From contig CM046878.1 in assembly GCA_025667525.1 (NCBI GenBank), positions 82,666,196 through 82,730,195 of the forward strand: DNA of 64,000 bases, given 5' to 3'. The notes under the pieces are model-generated. The model searched no databases. It was not told the DNA's origin and saw only the letters and a list, made by a program, of their open reading frames with translations. The position numbers and the translations under genes are program-made. The DNA is from Glebionis coronaria (Eukaryota; Streptophyta; Magnoliopsida; Asterales; Asteraceae). How positions within the stretch are numbered: the stretch's first letter is position 1; every line of letters starts with the position of its first letter. Below, one piece after another: positions 11,581-23,099 of the stretch.

Positions 11581-13222
11581 TTGATTCATACATAACGGAT
11601 ACAAAAAAACCCACACTTAATCTCTTGACTCTCAACACCAGGACTCTCGGACTCCAATCAAACCAAAGTCACACACAGCCTCAAACTCACTCTCTTTATC
11701 CAAAAACCCCACAAACACTCTCTCGACTCAAAACCAACAACCTGCATCGTATCCACAACATTGACTCGACTCAACTCACACCATATACCACCCAACCTCT
11801 CGTATTACCCACCCAATACACCCATTTTCGACTCCAGACTAAAACCATTTACTCAAAACCAAAACTTACCCTCGTCTCCTCACCCTGACCCTCGCACATC
11901 ACTCACACCTTAGCTCAACCTCGACCCTAGCCTCGTCAAACAAACACACAAGTCTCACTCAAACACCCCCGACATCTTTCAAAACATACACTTCTTGACT
12001 AAAAAACAAACAGAAAATTATTTAAAGATCTCAGATTTGCTTCGTGTTTATACTTGCATACATCTCGAAACACACGACATATCTTATCATCATTGATCTT
12101 TTCTTGAACAAACATCCAATTTTATTATTCGAAGAAAAGAAAAGATTAATAACAAATATGTTATTATCTTATCTCGTTTCGATTATATCAAAGAAAAACA
12201 TCACAAGAAAGACGCGACAGATGATAGAAAGACTCGATAGATATCAAGATTAACAACATACAATCGACATATTCACCTTACCCGAGACCTTATTATAAGA
12301 TCTAGAAGTCGCATCCTCACATTTTTGTATGGGGTTTACATGATCTGCTTTATGTTATCTACGCATGGTGTAAGATTGATGATAGGATGAGATGTGTCTT
12401 TGTTTTCTTTCAGATGAGAGGATTGTGCGTATAGTGGCTGAGATGTCTTGGTAAGAAAAAGAGGCAGTTGAAGGATTAGATGAGTTTGGGGTAAAAGAAA
12501 TGGAGATGGAGGATTTGAGGTGAGAGGATTGATTTTGATGGTAAAGAGAGAGACGGAGGTAAGATTAGGGGTGAGTAAAATAGGCATTGATTTTTTGATA
12601 TAGGAGAAATAGATTTATTATTTGATATTTGAATGGGACGGAGCTAACAAGGTGAAAGATTCGTTTGGTAAGTATTTAATATTGACACGTTTCTTTTGGG
12701 ATTTTTGTGACTGCCAAGTGTGTGGTGACAACACATGTTACGAAAATTGTTGGATAATTGTTGGACACGTGAGTTGTGGGCTGGTAGTTGCTTTAAACAA
12801 GTATTGGGCTTGACTAATAACATTTTTGGGCCACATTGTTTCTTTTCTTCAAATATCACATTTGGACATTGAGAATTAGTCTCAATATTGATAGGTAGAC
12901 CGGACCGGGTTTTTACTTTAAATACCAATTTACGTTAAATACCATTTGGTATTTGGATTGTGAAGTCTTCAAATTGTGAAAAATATTGTGAAGTTTTTCA
13001 ATATTTACAAAATTTAACTTTATTGATTTTGGAAGTAATCGGTTTAATGGCATCGGTTCGCGTATAATGTGTTGGAAAATATGAAAGAGTCGGCGTTAAG
13101 AGACATTATTTCTACACGGATTTCAAGATTTGAGATATTTGGGCTTCAGACAAACTTTGACGATTTCAAACACCGTTTTATTTTACCAATCAAGGTTCCG
13201 AGAATTTATCATTGAAATATCA
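11581..13222 (+). other. Leader continued; no gene recognised
   Basis: Starts C/A-rich (11600-12000) with an open frame that continues from the repeat to 11888. The rest is low in structure. Short ORFs (for example 12044-12253) have no recognisable motif. Confidence 0.5.
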
Positions 13223-14764
13223 ATGGATTCGTTTAATTTGAAATTTCAAGAAGGAGAATTGCATCAAATGCAAGACAAAGCTAGTGAAAGTGGCATCACT
13301 TCATTTCAAATGCTTCAGTATCATCTAGTTACACTTTCACGGCTTCAAGGAGGGAGCGAATTTGTGACACTCTTTGGTCAAGATCGTCATATATTAATGG
13401 AATCGTTGTTCAACATCTTGAACCAACTAGTAGAGCAACTCCACAATAAAGACTTTAATCACTCGGCATCAGTACTTGTATATAAGGCTCTTGTGACACA
13501 GCTCACGCCTTTTCTCCAATTCAATATCGTCAAGCTTGAAAGTTCAGTGATTTGCCAATCATTTCTTCGAGATACAAACATGGTACAATGTAATGTTGTT
13601 TATGATGTATATGCTGATGCCATGCCGCATATTGAGCATTCTGAACCTAATTATGACAAACATGGGATGGAAAAGAGCGATAGCAATACCACTTCTGATT
13701 CATCCGATGTGAGTCATAATGGGGGAGAAAGTGTTCAAAATGCTATAGTACATCATGATAAATGCTTTATAACTGCCTCGTTAACTGATTCTGATTCCAA
13801 GATTAAAGAGCTCGAAACGATCGTAGCTCGGCAATCAAAAGATCTTGAGGATGCCAAACTTGAATTTTCTAAGAAAACGGACAAATTTGAAACATACTTT
13901 GAAAAACTTGAAAAGTCAAACGTTGTTCTTGAAAGAAAATTGGATCAAACTGTTCTAGATTCTAAAGCTGAAAAGGATAATCTTTTGAAACAAATTAAGT
14001 GGCTCGAATCTAAGTTGGCATCCCAAGATGAACTGCTCAAAGAGAATGAGACGTTAAAGGCTCAAGTACAGGAAAAGGTCTTTGCTATAGCTGCGTTGAA
14101 AAACGAATTGAGGAAAACTAAAGGAACTAGTGTGGATACTAAGCTTGAAAAACCATCAATCTTGGGGAAACCGCCTACAAATCAGTTCGTCAGACAACCG
14201 ATTGTCAGACAACCTACTGCATTTAGATCCGAGCGACCACTATCCTCGAGACCGCGGTTTGCCTCCCAAGTTGATTTGGGTCATATTTCTAGAACAGTCA
14301 CTCCACCAACTAGGCCTAATGTGACTAAATCAGTTTTAGCAAGACCTCATCACATGATTGCCTCTAGTTTCTCTAAGAATAGTTCAATGAACACGCCTAG
14401 AACTAGTTCAACTGATGTGCGCCAGGATTTTGGTCAAAGGGAAGCTAAGCAAAAGACACAAGTAAGAGATAGGAATCTCAAACCTAGTCAGATGCCTTCT
14501 AGTTTACCCAACACTGCTAACCGTAGCATGTCACATCCTAGGAGCATCAATCTATCATCTAGGAATTCTAGATCTTACTCGGACATTAAATATGCTACTT
14601 GTAAAACATGTAGAAAATGTGTCTTTACGGCAAATCATGATTCTTGTATCAAGAAACTACTTAATGAGGTGAACTCCCGTGCTAGACTTAAATCCCAGTG
14701 GGTTTCCAAAATCAAACCATTGGTAAAATATGGCGCCTCACTGGTAGAACTTTCACTCTTGTAG
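13223..14764 (+). CDS. Gag-like coiled-coil protein of outer element
   Basis: The frame is open from 13130. The Met at 13223 (MDSFNLKFQEGEL) is the likelier start, giving about 513 residues. Order: an N-terminal helical region; an acidic Ser/Asp-rich stretch; a long predicted coiled coil (about 13790-14125, rich in Lys/Glu/Leu heptads); a basic Pro/Ser/Arg-rich linker; and a Cys/His cluster CKTCRKC...HDSC (about 14600-14647) that could bind zinc. This resembles the linker between gag and protease of Asteraceae copia polyproteins (memory, unverified). The homologous reading then shifts frame near 14700-14740. It may act as a structural or RNA-binding protein; function is inferred. Confidence 0.7.
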   Translation: MDSFNLKFQEGELHQMQDKASESGITSFQMLQYHLVTLSRLQGGSEFVTLFGQDRHILMESLFNILNQLVEQLHNKDFNHSASVLVYKALVTQLTPFLQFNIVKLESSVICQSFLRDTNMVQCNVVYDVYADAMPHIEHSEPNYDKHGMEKSDSNTTSDSSDVSHNGGESVQNAIVHHDKCFITASLTDSDSKIKELETIVARQSKDLEDAKLEFSKKTDKFETYFEKLEKSNVVLERKLDQTVLDSKAEKDNLLKQIKWLESKLASQDELLKENETLKAQVQEKVFAIAALKNELRKTKGTSVDTKLEKPSILGKPPTNQFVRQPIVRQPTAFRSERPLSSRPRFASQVDLGHISRTVTPPTRPNVTKSVLARPHHMIASSFSKNSSMNTPRTSSTDVRQDFGQREAKQKTQVRDRNLKPSQMPSSLPNTANRSMSHPRSINLSSRNSRSYSDIKYATCKTCRKCVFTANHDSCIKKLLNEVNSRARLKSQWVSKIKPLVKYGASLVELSLL

Positions 14765-15153
14765 GAAACGAGTGCCCTTTAACTAGGATAGTCTCTGATT
14801 CTACGAAGACTACTAGGGAGGAAATTGCAAAGGATGATACATCACTTAAGCCTGAACTTAAGGTTTTCTATAAAAGGAAACGTTTGCCAACTAAGACAAG
14901 TGAATCATCCCCTTAGGCCACCTCTGACACAAGTAAAGCCAACTGTGAACCCCCATGTGCTTCTATAATTGATATCGCTAACCCACGTCAAAGCATGCAA
15001 ATTCCTAATGAGATTGCAGGTACCAAAGTTGATGTTCCAAAAGAACGAAGCGGTCCAATCGTTGTTTACCGTTCAACTAAGGACACTCTCAGAGTTTGGT
15101 TGTTGAAGAAGAAGATATCAGAGAAACAAGTGTCTCAGGGGATTCATGGTTAA
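14698..15153 (+). pseudogene. Frame-shifted continuation of gag/linker region
   Basis: In another frame the protein continues with GRTFTLVGNECPLTRI, a motif I associate with Asteraceae copia polyproteins, to a TAG at 14914-14916. After the TAG the same frame stays open to a TAA at 15151-15153. The TAG could be a C-to-T change of CAG. No protease or integrase follows: the hairpin array starts here, so the polyprotein is cut off before pol. Confidence 0.65.
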
Positions 15154-16020
15154 GCTTAATGTAAAGAGGACTTATAGTCATATCACAGACTGTAACTCGT
15201 TCATCAAAGAAAGGGAAGTTTATCGCCGATGATAAACTTATCCTAACAACGAGAAATTCATTTTTCTCGGGCATGAGCTTATATAAAAAACATTCCAAGT
15301 TTTTAAGCTCATGCATAATGGCTTACAGTCAGATCACAGTCTGTAACCTGAACTTCAAAGAAAGGGAAGTTATCTACGCAACGATAACTTACCCTCAAAA
15401 CGAGAAATTAAATTTTCTCGGACACGAGCTTCCATTAAAACTATTCAAAAGTTTTAAGCTCGTGTACATGGCGTATAATCACATCACAGTTTATGCCCCG
15501 GACTTCCAAGAAAGGAAAGTTTATCGCCGATGGTAAACTTATCCTCATTAACGAGAAATTAAATTTTCTCGGACACGAGCTTACGTTAAAACCATTCAAA
15601 GGTTTTAAGCTCGTGTAAATGACTTACAGTTAAATGTCAGACTATAACTCGAACTTAAAATAAAGGAAAGTTTATCTTTTATGATAACTTATCCTCTTAA
15701 CGAGAAATTCACCTTTCTCAGTCATGAGCTTGTATTAAAACATTCAAAGTTTTAAGCTCAGAAAGGAAAGTGTATCTTTTAAATAAGAGAACTTTTCCTC
15801 ATAACGAGAAATTAACCTTTCTCGGTCATGAGCTTTCCGTTAAAACAGTCAAAGTTTTCAAGCTCATGAAAACGACTTCTAAGTAAATGTCAGCTTAGGA
15901 CTCGTTCTTCAGATAAAAGGAAAGGTTATCGCCGATGGTAGCTTATCCTTACAACGAGAAGTTTACAACTTCTCGGACTTGAGCTTTCCTAAGATATTCC
16001 AAATCTTAAGCTCAAGTAAT
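15145..16020 (+). repeat. Six-unit tandem array of hairpin-forming repeats
   Basis: Six diverged units of about 110-165 bp begin near 15150, 15316, 15469, 15619, 15759 and 15871. Most units contain the same ordered inverted repeats: (a) AAGTTTA...TAAACTT; (b) CGAGAAA...TTTCTCG; (c) a longer stem of the type CACGAGCTT...AAGCTCGTG with inner AAAACC/GGTTTT. Some have a further TTACAG/CTGTAA stem. Arms change together between units (CATGAGC/GCTCATG, CACGAGC/GCTCGTG, TTGAGC/GCTCAA; AAAACC/GGTTTT against AAAACT/AGTTTT). No coding function is visible. It lies where pol would be in a complete copia element. Confidence 0.85.
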
Positions 16021-17675
16021 TGGTTTTCAAAACTTTGAACACAATTTTTCAAGAATTTCTCAAAAGGTTTTTCTAAATCTTTCAAAATTGTGTGTTCAAA
16101 AACGTTTTGATAAAAAGAGCATGTCTTCTGGAATCGATAATATTTACGAACCTAGAAATGTCATTCAATAATGACACGGGGTTGTAAATAAAGTTCGAGC
16201 AGAAGTTTAAAAGATTTAAAACATGCTCCATATGGTTTGCTATTATTTCTGATAGTAACCCGCTTTTCACTTTGAGGTCAAGCATTTCACCGGAAAGCTT
16301 TGACTTCAGAATCCGAAGTTATCAACTCCACAATCCGAAGTTCGTTGCAATTGATATCTACATACTAGACGATGCGACTGCTCAAACGACGACTACCGCT
16401 CTTTAAGAAGAACACGGGTCAACAATTGAGGGGGAGCAATCGTCCAGCATTCAGAATCTTCGATGCCGAAAGTGCCATAGTTCACAAGTTGGTGTCAAGA
16501 CAACGATATCAATTGTCCATGTGGTGTAAAGGGGAAGATAATTTCAGAAGTTACGAGGAAGACCAACATTCGTGAACAAGAACCATGTGCTTCTTTTATA
16601 TGATGTTCTCCATCATTCAGGTCCAACCTCGTAAAATGCTAATATTGTGAATTCATTATCATATATGATCTTTGCACGTGATAAATACCTTACACTTGTG
16701 TTTAAAAGGTATTTAATTTACTTTTCAATACACCCTCATTAATTTGAGGGGGAGCTTGTGTAATTCATGAAGATAATTGAATTTGCATCTTTCTTCCCAA
16801 AATTTCTTAAAATGCTATTAAATCAATTGATATTAAAAATATTAAAAAATGTGATTTAATATGGGATATGATCAATCATAAATGGTTTGACTTAACGTGA
16901 TAGCTCATCCCGACATGTGCAAAATGTTTTCGGATATCGTGGCATATGTTAAAGGGGAGCAAAATGGATTTGTACTTCAAAATGGATTTCATGGTGACAT
17001 ACACTTACCCAAAACATCTCTATTTACGACGGTGAAGATTGTGGTGACATAAGGATGGTAGGATAGGTTAAAGTCCAATGATTTCTCTAGAACCGGAGGA
17101 ATCTTCCCAAGGACATTCCATAGCTAGAAATAGTAGTCCTTAGGAAAGGTGGAGAAAGATTGTGAACGTAGCTGAATGTCGACCAAGTACTTAAGTTAGC
17201 ACTGGAACAATCACAACAAGGTGCTAGTGATGACGTATTGGTAAGCATTGAAGGGGTTGAAGAATGAAAAAGAATTGTAAAGATAAAGGGTGTAAAGAAA
17301 GAAGCCCTCCTTACAACTTAGGCAGAAACCGGGTCAATACATATGCTATTGAGATCATTTTTAATGATTCTTGATATTGAAGATAGACATCATGGACCCA
17401 GTGATGCAATGCACAACCCATCCCAGCTAACTCAGATATCTCTCAAAAGATATTTGTTTTAACCACACGGAGACAACGCATTATCTATCGATTTATTCAC
17501 TCCGAATAAATTGGTATTGAAAAGGTGGCACTCCTCTCCAGCCTCTGATCACTAAAATCCAAAATGCACGATCGAGTCTAGATCCATTTGAGATCACCAT
17601 ATATCTCATTAGGACACACTTTCATAATTCCTTGCTTCTTCACACACTATGAAAAGTAAGAAAGATCTTAAGAGT
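16021..17675 (+). other. Non-coding region with purine-rich tracts
   Basis: No domain or long ORF. GAGGGGGAG tracts at about 16430 and 16748 resemble copia polypurine tracts but are not followed by an LTR start. They may be relics of other 3' ends. The remainder shows nothing I recognise. Confidence 0.5.
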
Positions 17676-18072
17676 CCTACGCAAAATCTTCATGATCTTG
17701 CCTGAACATCCGAGTAATACGAAAGTATTTACAATGAAGATGGAAATCCTTCTTGAGCGAATATCAAAAAGCTCATGGTAGGTGACTTGTGCGATTCTTT
17801 ATGAATCAAACTTGTGATAACTGGAAAGCAACAGTGGTTTAATTCTTAAATGAATTTAAACACGTTCCAGGCCTCTACACAATATCTTAGTGATCTTGCC
17901 AGAACATTCAGAGTAATACTATTAAGTATTTACAGTGACGCATGGAAATCCTTCTAGTGTTAACATCAAACAACACTTGGTAGGTAACTTGCAAGATTCT
18001 ATATGAATCAAGCTAGTGACAACTGGAAAGCAACGATGGTGCGGTTCTTAATTGAACTTCACTTGTTCCAGG
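17676..18072 (+). repeat. Diverged tandem duplication, about 200 bp units
   Basis: 17676-17871 and 17872-18072 align through most of their length (shared GATCTTGCC, AGTATTTACA, TGGAAATCCTTCT, AACTGGAAAGCAAC and TTCCAGG) with many differences. The second copy holds the start of the small interrupted ORF at 18003. Confidence 0.8.
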
Positions 18073-18199
18073 AACATGAAATGGCTTCAAATCATGCAGA
18101 TAATATTATCCAAATGATTCACTCTTTACGTTCGCAGTCAGCTTTGGACGGTCGAGTAAAGAGAACGGGTTTACCCGCGAAATCTTGTCAAGGAGGTTC
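18003..18199 (+). pseudogene. Small ORF interrupted by the inner element (5' part)
   Basis: Open from ATG at 18003 to the insertion point. Counting one copy of the duplicated GGTTC, the frame continues at 30210 to a TAG at 30292-30294, giving about 93 residues before interruption. No family was recognised, and it may be chance. It overlaps the ~200 bp duplication, whose other copy has a stop at the corresponding place. Confidence 0.35.
18195..18199. repeat. Target site duplication GGTTC, left
   Basis: GGTTC left of the inner element, with an identical copy at 30205-30209. Confidence 0.95.
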
Positions 18200-18724
18200 T
18201 GTTGATCCCAAACTTAGATCGATTAGCTTTGTGTATACGAGATTAGATCAAGTAATACACATAGAGAAACCTTTGTATATGCTTTATGAATCTAAGTGTT
18301 ATGCGGAATTTAACACTTAAACAAGAACACACAAGATGTAAACAAACTTTCACTTTGATTATGAATGTCGAACTTGCTTACAATGAAAGATGTTTACGAA
18401 TGAAAACTTATATGAAACTATATCAAACATTAACCTAAAGGCCTTCTTTTATAGATACAAGAAACCTTGTACAATAATCTACGTATCAGCTATTCTAGGT
18501 AAAGATAAATATAGAAAATACATTGTCGTTTCTATCCTTACTAGAAGTATTCTAGAATATAATAAACGTGTAGATTATATCTTCCATCAGTGCTTGTCTT
18601 CAATGTGTCAACGCTTGACTTTAACTTGTCAACGCTTGAGCTGTCAGCGCCTACTTTGTTTTTGTCAACGCTTGAATTGTTCTTGTCAGCGTTCAAGTGA
18701 TCTGGCCTTAATTTATTCCCAACA
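18200..18724 (-). repeat. 3' LTR of inner element
   Basis: 525 bp, TGTTGATCCC...TTCCCAACA on the plus strand. It contains a minus-strand TATAAAAG at 18446-18453 and five GTCARCG-type motifs at about 18605-18705. Four transitions separate it from 29680-30204. Confidence 0.95.
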
Positions 18725-18741
18725 ATCCTCCCCTAAACTTG
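18725..18741 (-). promoter_or_regulatory. Polypurine tract of inner element
   Basis: Minus-strand AAGTTTAGGGGAGGAT directly precedes the 3' LTR's TGTTGGGAAT. Confidence 0.85.
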
Positions 18742-18776
18742 ATATCCACTCTTATGATCAAGTTTATGAATAAGCA

Positions 18777-19694
18777 TTAACGACTAGGAGGAGTCTGACA
18801 AACCTTCTCATATTGGTAATGAATAAATCTGATCAAATCTTTTGCCACGTCACTTGAATAATCTATTTCCAGCTGAGTGTCCTTCATCTTTTCCAAAACA
18901 GCCTTGGATATGAAATACTGAGCATCCACAAGTAGATACTCAGCAAACTTTGTAGAACTCAAATGGTATACACCAGCAGCTGAATATAATCTCCATTGAA
19001 GACCACTAAGGTCATCTTCAAGATCCTTCCAAATTGCAGGATATTCATCTTTTGGCCCACACATTCTTTTGAATGTGGTCCAAAGTTTTATTCCATTAGC
19101 TGAAGATGGTGCTTCAGCCTCATACTTGGTCTCCAGTAACCTCCAAAGGTCCACCAAGTCTTCTCTATCACAACTTGCAAATAAAGATATGAGAGTGGTA
19201 AAAGTGTGTACCTCCTTGCCAAATCTGCCAATCTTCCAGAATCCACATTCATCTTCTTCATAGCTCACAATTGGATTCCTGGAATCTAATGGTAACACTT
19301 GCACCATATCTGAAGCTTCTAATGGGGAGAGCTTGAGGCTCTTTCTTATAACTGCTTCACTTGGATATAGTGGATCCATATCTTTTGGAAACTCAAATTT
19401 AAATCCCTTCTTCACTGGCCTGGGAATCATCATAGCTTTCTTGATTTCCATTTCTTCTGCAAGTTGCTCCTTTCTTTCATTTGAAAGAAGTCTGAGAGTG
19501 TTTGCTTCCTGCACTCTCACCCAAATGGGATAAGCCCTGTTTTCCAACTCATCAAATGTCAAAGCCTTCAACTTTTGATATGTCCATCTAACTCCATGAC
19601 ATCTAAGCAACATAAAGTAGAGCTCCCTTCTACCCCTTTTTAATTCTGAGAGAATATTGCTTGCCTTGTGTTTCAAAATCACCTTACAATCCTT
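18777..19694 (-). pseudogene. Extra ORF, C-terminal part
   Basis: About 305 residues in the same frame as the segment upstream, separated only by the TAG at 19695-19697. It contains DLVDLWRLLETKYE and WRLYSAAGVYHLSS-like stretches, which I recall as the conserved C-terminal part of an ORF found after RNase H in Asteraceae copia elements (often mislabelled as a kinase in automated annotation; unverified). No catalytic motif or membrane segment was seen. The function is unknown. Confidence 0.7.
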
Positions 19695-20237
19695 CTAAAC
19701 TCTAAGAAGAAGCTCCAAACCCCATATTTGATCTGAAATGGTCAAGTCTGGATTATCCATGCAGCTTTCTTCCCAAGAATTATACATTTGAATCACCTCT
19801 TGCATGTCAAAGTCAACCTGCAATTTCAACTCTCTCAGCTTCTCTCTAGCAAGCTCATCACCATACTCAAGCCTTTCAGGTTCTATAATCATCACACTTG
19901 AGTCTGAGCTAGCTCCATCACTTTCTTCTTCAGAAGTCACAACAAATGGTGACTTTTCCTTTTCACCTTGTTCCATCATTTGTTCAGCCAATCTTCTATC
20001 AAATTCAACTTGGGCTGCATCTTTTGGAACAAACTCTTCTACCATTTTACACTTACCCTTATCTGATGGTGCAATGGTTGGTAAGGTAGATGGTAATACC
20101 TGAGTAGAAACCTCCTTGATGATAGATGATGACTGGGATACATCACCTTCATGTGCAGGTCTGTCAACGCCCAAATTTATCCTATCAGCGCCCAAAATAC
20201 TTCTATCAGCGTCCAAATTTGCCTTGTCAACGCTCAA
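19695..20237 (-). pseudogene. Extra ORF, linker part
   Basis: 180 residues. The start has repeated V/A-D-K/R peptides encoded by tandem GTCARCG motifs (20155-20250), followed by a Ser/Glu-rich acidic linker and a helical stretch. A frame change near 20240 separates it from the part upstream. It ends at a TAG (19695-19697) that could derive from CAG. Confidence 0.65.
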
Positions 20238-21139
20238 TATTTTCCCTCAGCGCCTTGTGTAACCTCTCTCAACATAGCTGTAAATGATAAATTTAAATTG
20301 GTGGGAGAGACTAAGGACGTATCAAAACCTGTTTGTTTCTTCAAAGTTGTAAGGGCTTCAGCAACATCCATTGATTGACCATCCTGGCTGCCCTTATCAC
20401 TCAGATTTATTTGATCTTCCTCCCCTTTGGAAGACTCCTCCATACCCCTTCTAGCACGATAACTTTCCAAAACAACAATCCTTTCCCTCAATTGCTTGAG
20501 TTCAAGGCCTTGTGAGCTGACAATTTGTACTAAGTCTGCATTTTGCTTTTGCAAGCTAATGCAGACTGCCGTCAATTCCATAAGAGTCATTGGTTCCAGT
20601 CTGCCCTCTTCTAAAATGGGGATTTGACCTCCCAAGTCAGATTCATTGGGCATGGATGAGGACTTAATGATGGTGGGACTGCCTTGGCCAGCTTCTAAGC
20701 CAGAACCAATAGTCCCAGCCTCATCCAGGTCACCAGCCACACTTGTGGTGGTGGTTCTCTCTGCTTCATGGCTAGGACCACCAGAGGAGAACACTCCAGT
20801 AGTCCTTTGGCGTTTCATCAACCTATATTCAGGGGGTGTGGAAGATGGTGTGGAAGAATGAGTAGATGTGGGTTGGTTAAGGGGTGTTTTGGATTGTGAA
20901 GGTTGTGTGTCAGCGTTGGAAATAGGCACATCAACACCAACATTTAATGTGTCAGCGTCAAAGGGTTCTTGGTCAAGTTGCATGTGTTCAGGTGAAGGTA
21001 AAGGGTCAGGAATGGGTTCAAGTTGTGGTTGAGGGTCAATTTGAGGTTGGGGGTCTGGTTGAGGTTGTGCTGCTGCAATAACAGCAAGCATGGCTGGGGT
21101 TAAAGGTAAGTCTCTATGGGGTGGTGAATCCATCTTCAT
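20234..21139 (-). pseudogene. Extra ORF, middle part
   Basis: 301 residues. Low-complexity Pro/Gln repeats near the start (PQPDPQPQ type) and Ser/Thr-rich tracts are followed by a predicted coiled coil (LQKQNADLVQ...LRERIVVLES). The frame can be followed upstream of its first Met to about 21230, where it should join the N-terminal part through a frameshift. It looks like a disordered hinge between two globular ends. Confidence 0.65.
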
Positions 21140-21846
21140 AAAAATAGCTTTCTTTTGCTCAGGGATCTTATAAAAATCATTGTGATCCCTTGAGCAGTAA
21201 CCTTGATCATCAAAACCATTTGCAGAAAACGGGGATAAGCTAAAGTCATTTTTGTCCCCTTGTTTTTACACATCCCCTCAAAAATCATTTTAGAATAGTT
21301 GTATTTTTGCCCTGTTGCAATGCACACAATAGCACTGGCAATGGATCTATTGATCTCATTGTGTGTAGTACATTTGGGACTCAAACATTGAAGGAGGACG
21401 TGTATGAGGTACTTCCAGGCTGGGGGAAATTCCTGCTTATGATACTTATTAAGAGTACCTTCATCAGGAAAAGGATATCCCAAAGCCCTAAGCCCTTGTT
21501 CTATTTCATTTATGGGAAGGGTGGCTATACCATCAGCATCATCAAGATGTAAGGCTTGGCGTACCAAAGCCTCAGTAACCACCCAAGATCTCCCATGAAT
21601 AATAGAAGTCAATGTGGTCACTCCATTAACTGTTGAGGAACTGACAGTGTTCCAAAACTGCTTAATGTGTGTGACTGGAATGAGTGGTGCATGAGAAAGA
21701 GCATACCTTAATGGGGATGCGTTCAAATACGCCACCATTTGTGTGTATTGAGGAAACAGATCATCATCAGTGTCAAGATAAGCAATCATGTTGTGTTGTG
21801 ATCTGAACCCCAATGCCAATTCTGCTGAGTTAAACTTTGGTGCCAT
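21136..21846 (-). pseudogene. Extra ORF, N-terminal domain
   Basis: 236 residues from MAPKFNSAEL. Features are a conserved-looking globular domain with RYALSHAP, FWNTVSSSTVNG, ALHLDDADGI and ASAIVCIATGQKYNYSKMIF stretches. I recognise this domain from ORFs after RNase H in Asteraceae copia elements (memory only). The true frame leaves this reading at about 21230. It occupies the position of the env-like ORF of SIRE-type elements, but I see no signal peptide or transmembrane segment, so envelope function is not supported. Confidence 0.7.
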
Positions 21847-23099
21847 TGATGAAAGCTGCTAATTTTAAGTGAAGAAGATGAAATTGATAAGAGAAAATTG
21901 TTAGACAAGAATTATAGATACCCTGTTTAAAATAGGAGCCAAATTTATAGGAGAGAAAGAATGCATGTGATTGGCCCGAAAATAGGCAAAGATTTTCAAA
22001 AATCAATCATGAAAATATTGAAAAAGTTATAAGTTATCTCATGCATTAAATGAAAGTAACAACTCCTAAAATTACGGCTTGAAAATATGTCAAAAAGTAA
22101 CAACTGGGTAGGTCCCATTGAGTGTCAACGGTCAAAAATAACCTATCAACGCCCAACGGCTATAATCTTGTCAACGTTTGCCTAAAGTCATGTCAGCGTC
22201 CAATTGGTCACAACAACGCTTGGAAAATTCTTGTCAGCGTCCAAAAATAAAATTATTTTAAAAAGTGAAAAATGACCTTAACAAGTAATTTATCCTAGAG
22301 AAGATAACCAAAAGCTGATAATTATCATAGGGTGGCAAGCACTGTCTAGTTATGTATACTTGCATAAGCAAGATAGACATAACAGTCCTCTAGTGTCCCT
22401 TGCTAACCAAAATTCTTAACAACAAAGTTACCTTATAAAATCCTTGTTACTCCCAGGTAAATCCTATATCAAAATCATTCCCAAGTCTCCCAAAAGACCA
22501 CAACCAATTCTAGGCCAAAAATGTCTTGGCAGCATGCAAAGTTGATATACTATGCATGCTACAGTGCCTCATGATTTAGTAAAACTAACTCATACTCACC
22601 TGTGGACACAATCTAGAATTGTGATAAGAGTATCATATGGATACCCAAACATCCTAAAGGTTCCTAAAACCTTCCCTTAAACTATGATACAAAAAGTTTG
22701 CTAATATCATGCATGAACATAAAAATTTATGTCAAGATAGGAATGAAACATTCCAACCATCATCCATAAATAAAAACTTGTCCAAATGCTTCTCCATTGA
22801 TCCATAAGCAACTCTGTATCCAATGGTATACTGCTAACACCATCTGCACATTTAGATTGAAAACCACAAAACTAACATTGTTGCTGGCAACGCCCCGATA
22901 ACACATGACAGCGTTGAAGGAAGCTTTGTCAGCGTTAGACAATTATATTGCGGACAACGTTGCAAAAACACTTATCAGTGTTTAAGCAACCTTTGTCAGT
23001 GTTAGAAAAATATAGTGGAAAATCTAAATCATCAATAAGACTAATAATAATAATGCATCATCCTGTACATACTTTTACAAAAAGAATCCAAAACACATA
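21847..23099 (-). other. Spacer between RNase H and the extra ORF
   Basis: Non-coding, 1.25 kb. It contains two clusters of the GTCARCG-type motif (about 22120-22250 and 22885-23005). It could hold a leader or splice acceptor for the downstream ORF, but no clear site was identified. Confidence 0.6.

Noticed and set aside
11322..11888. 188-codon ORF over the 15-bp repeat
   Set aside because: Open only because the period is a multiple of three. The opposite strand is equally open, and it lies in the leader upstream of gag.
12336..12928. Small ORFs on both strands of the leader
   Set aside because: No motif and conflicting overlaps.
15089..15536. ORFs within the hairpin array
   Set aside because: Translations of inverted repeats; not kept in other units.
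15150..16020. CRISPR-like array
   Set aside because: Units are contiguous, diverged and without unique spacers, in a plant genome.
18390..18773. LTR-derived ORFs on the plus strand (also 29870-30217 and the minus frame 30021-30230)
   Set aside because: Lie inside the inner LTRs. The repetitive peptides are translations of the GTCARCG motif.
19069..20861. Plus-strand ORFs opposite the extra ORF
   Set aside because: Shadows of the minus-strand frame; low complexity.
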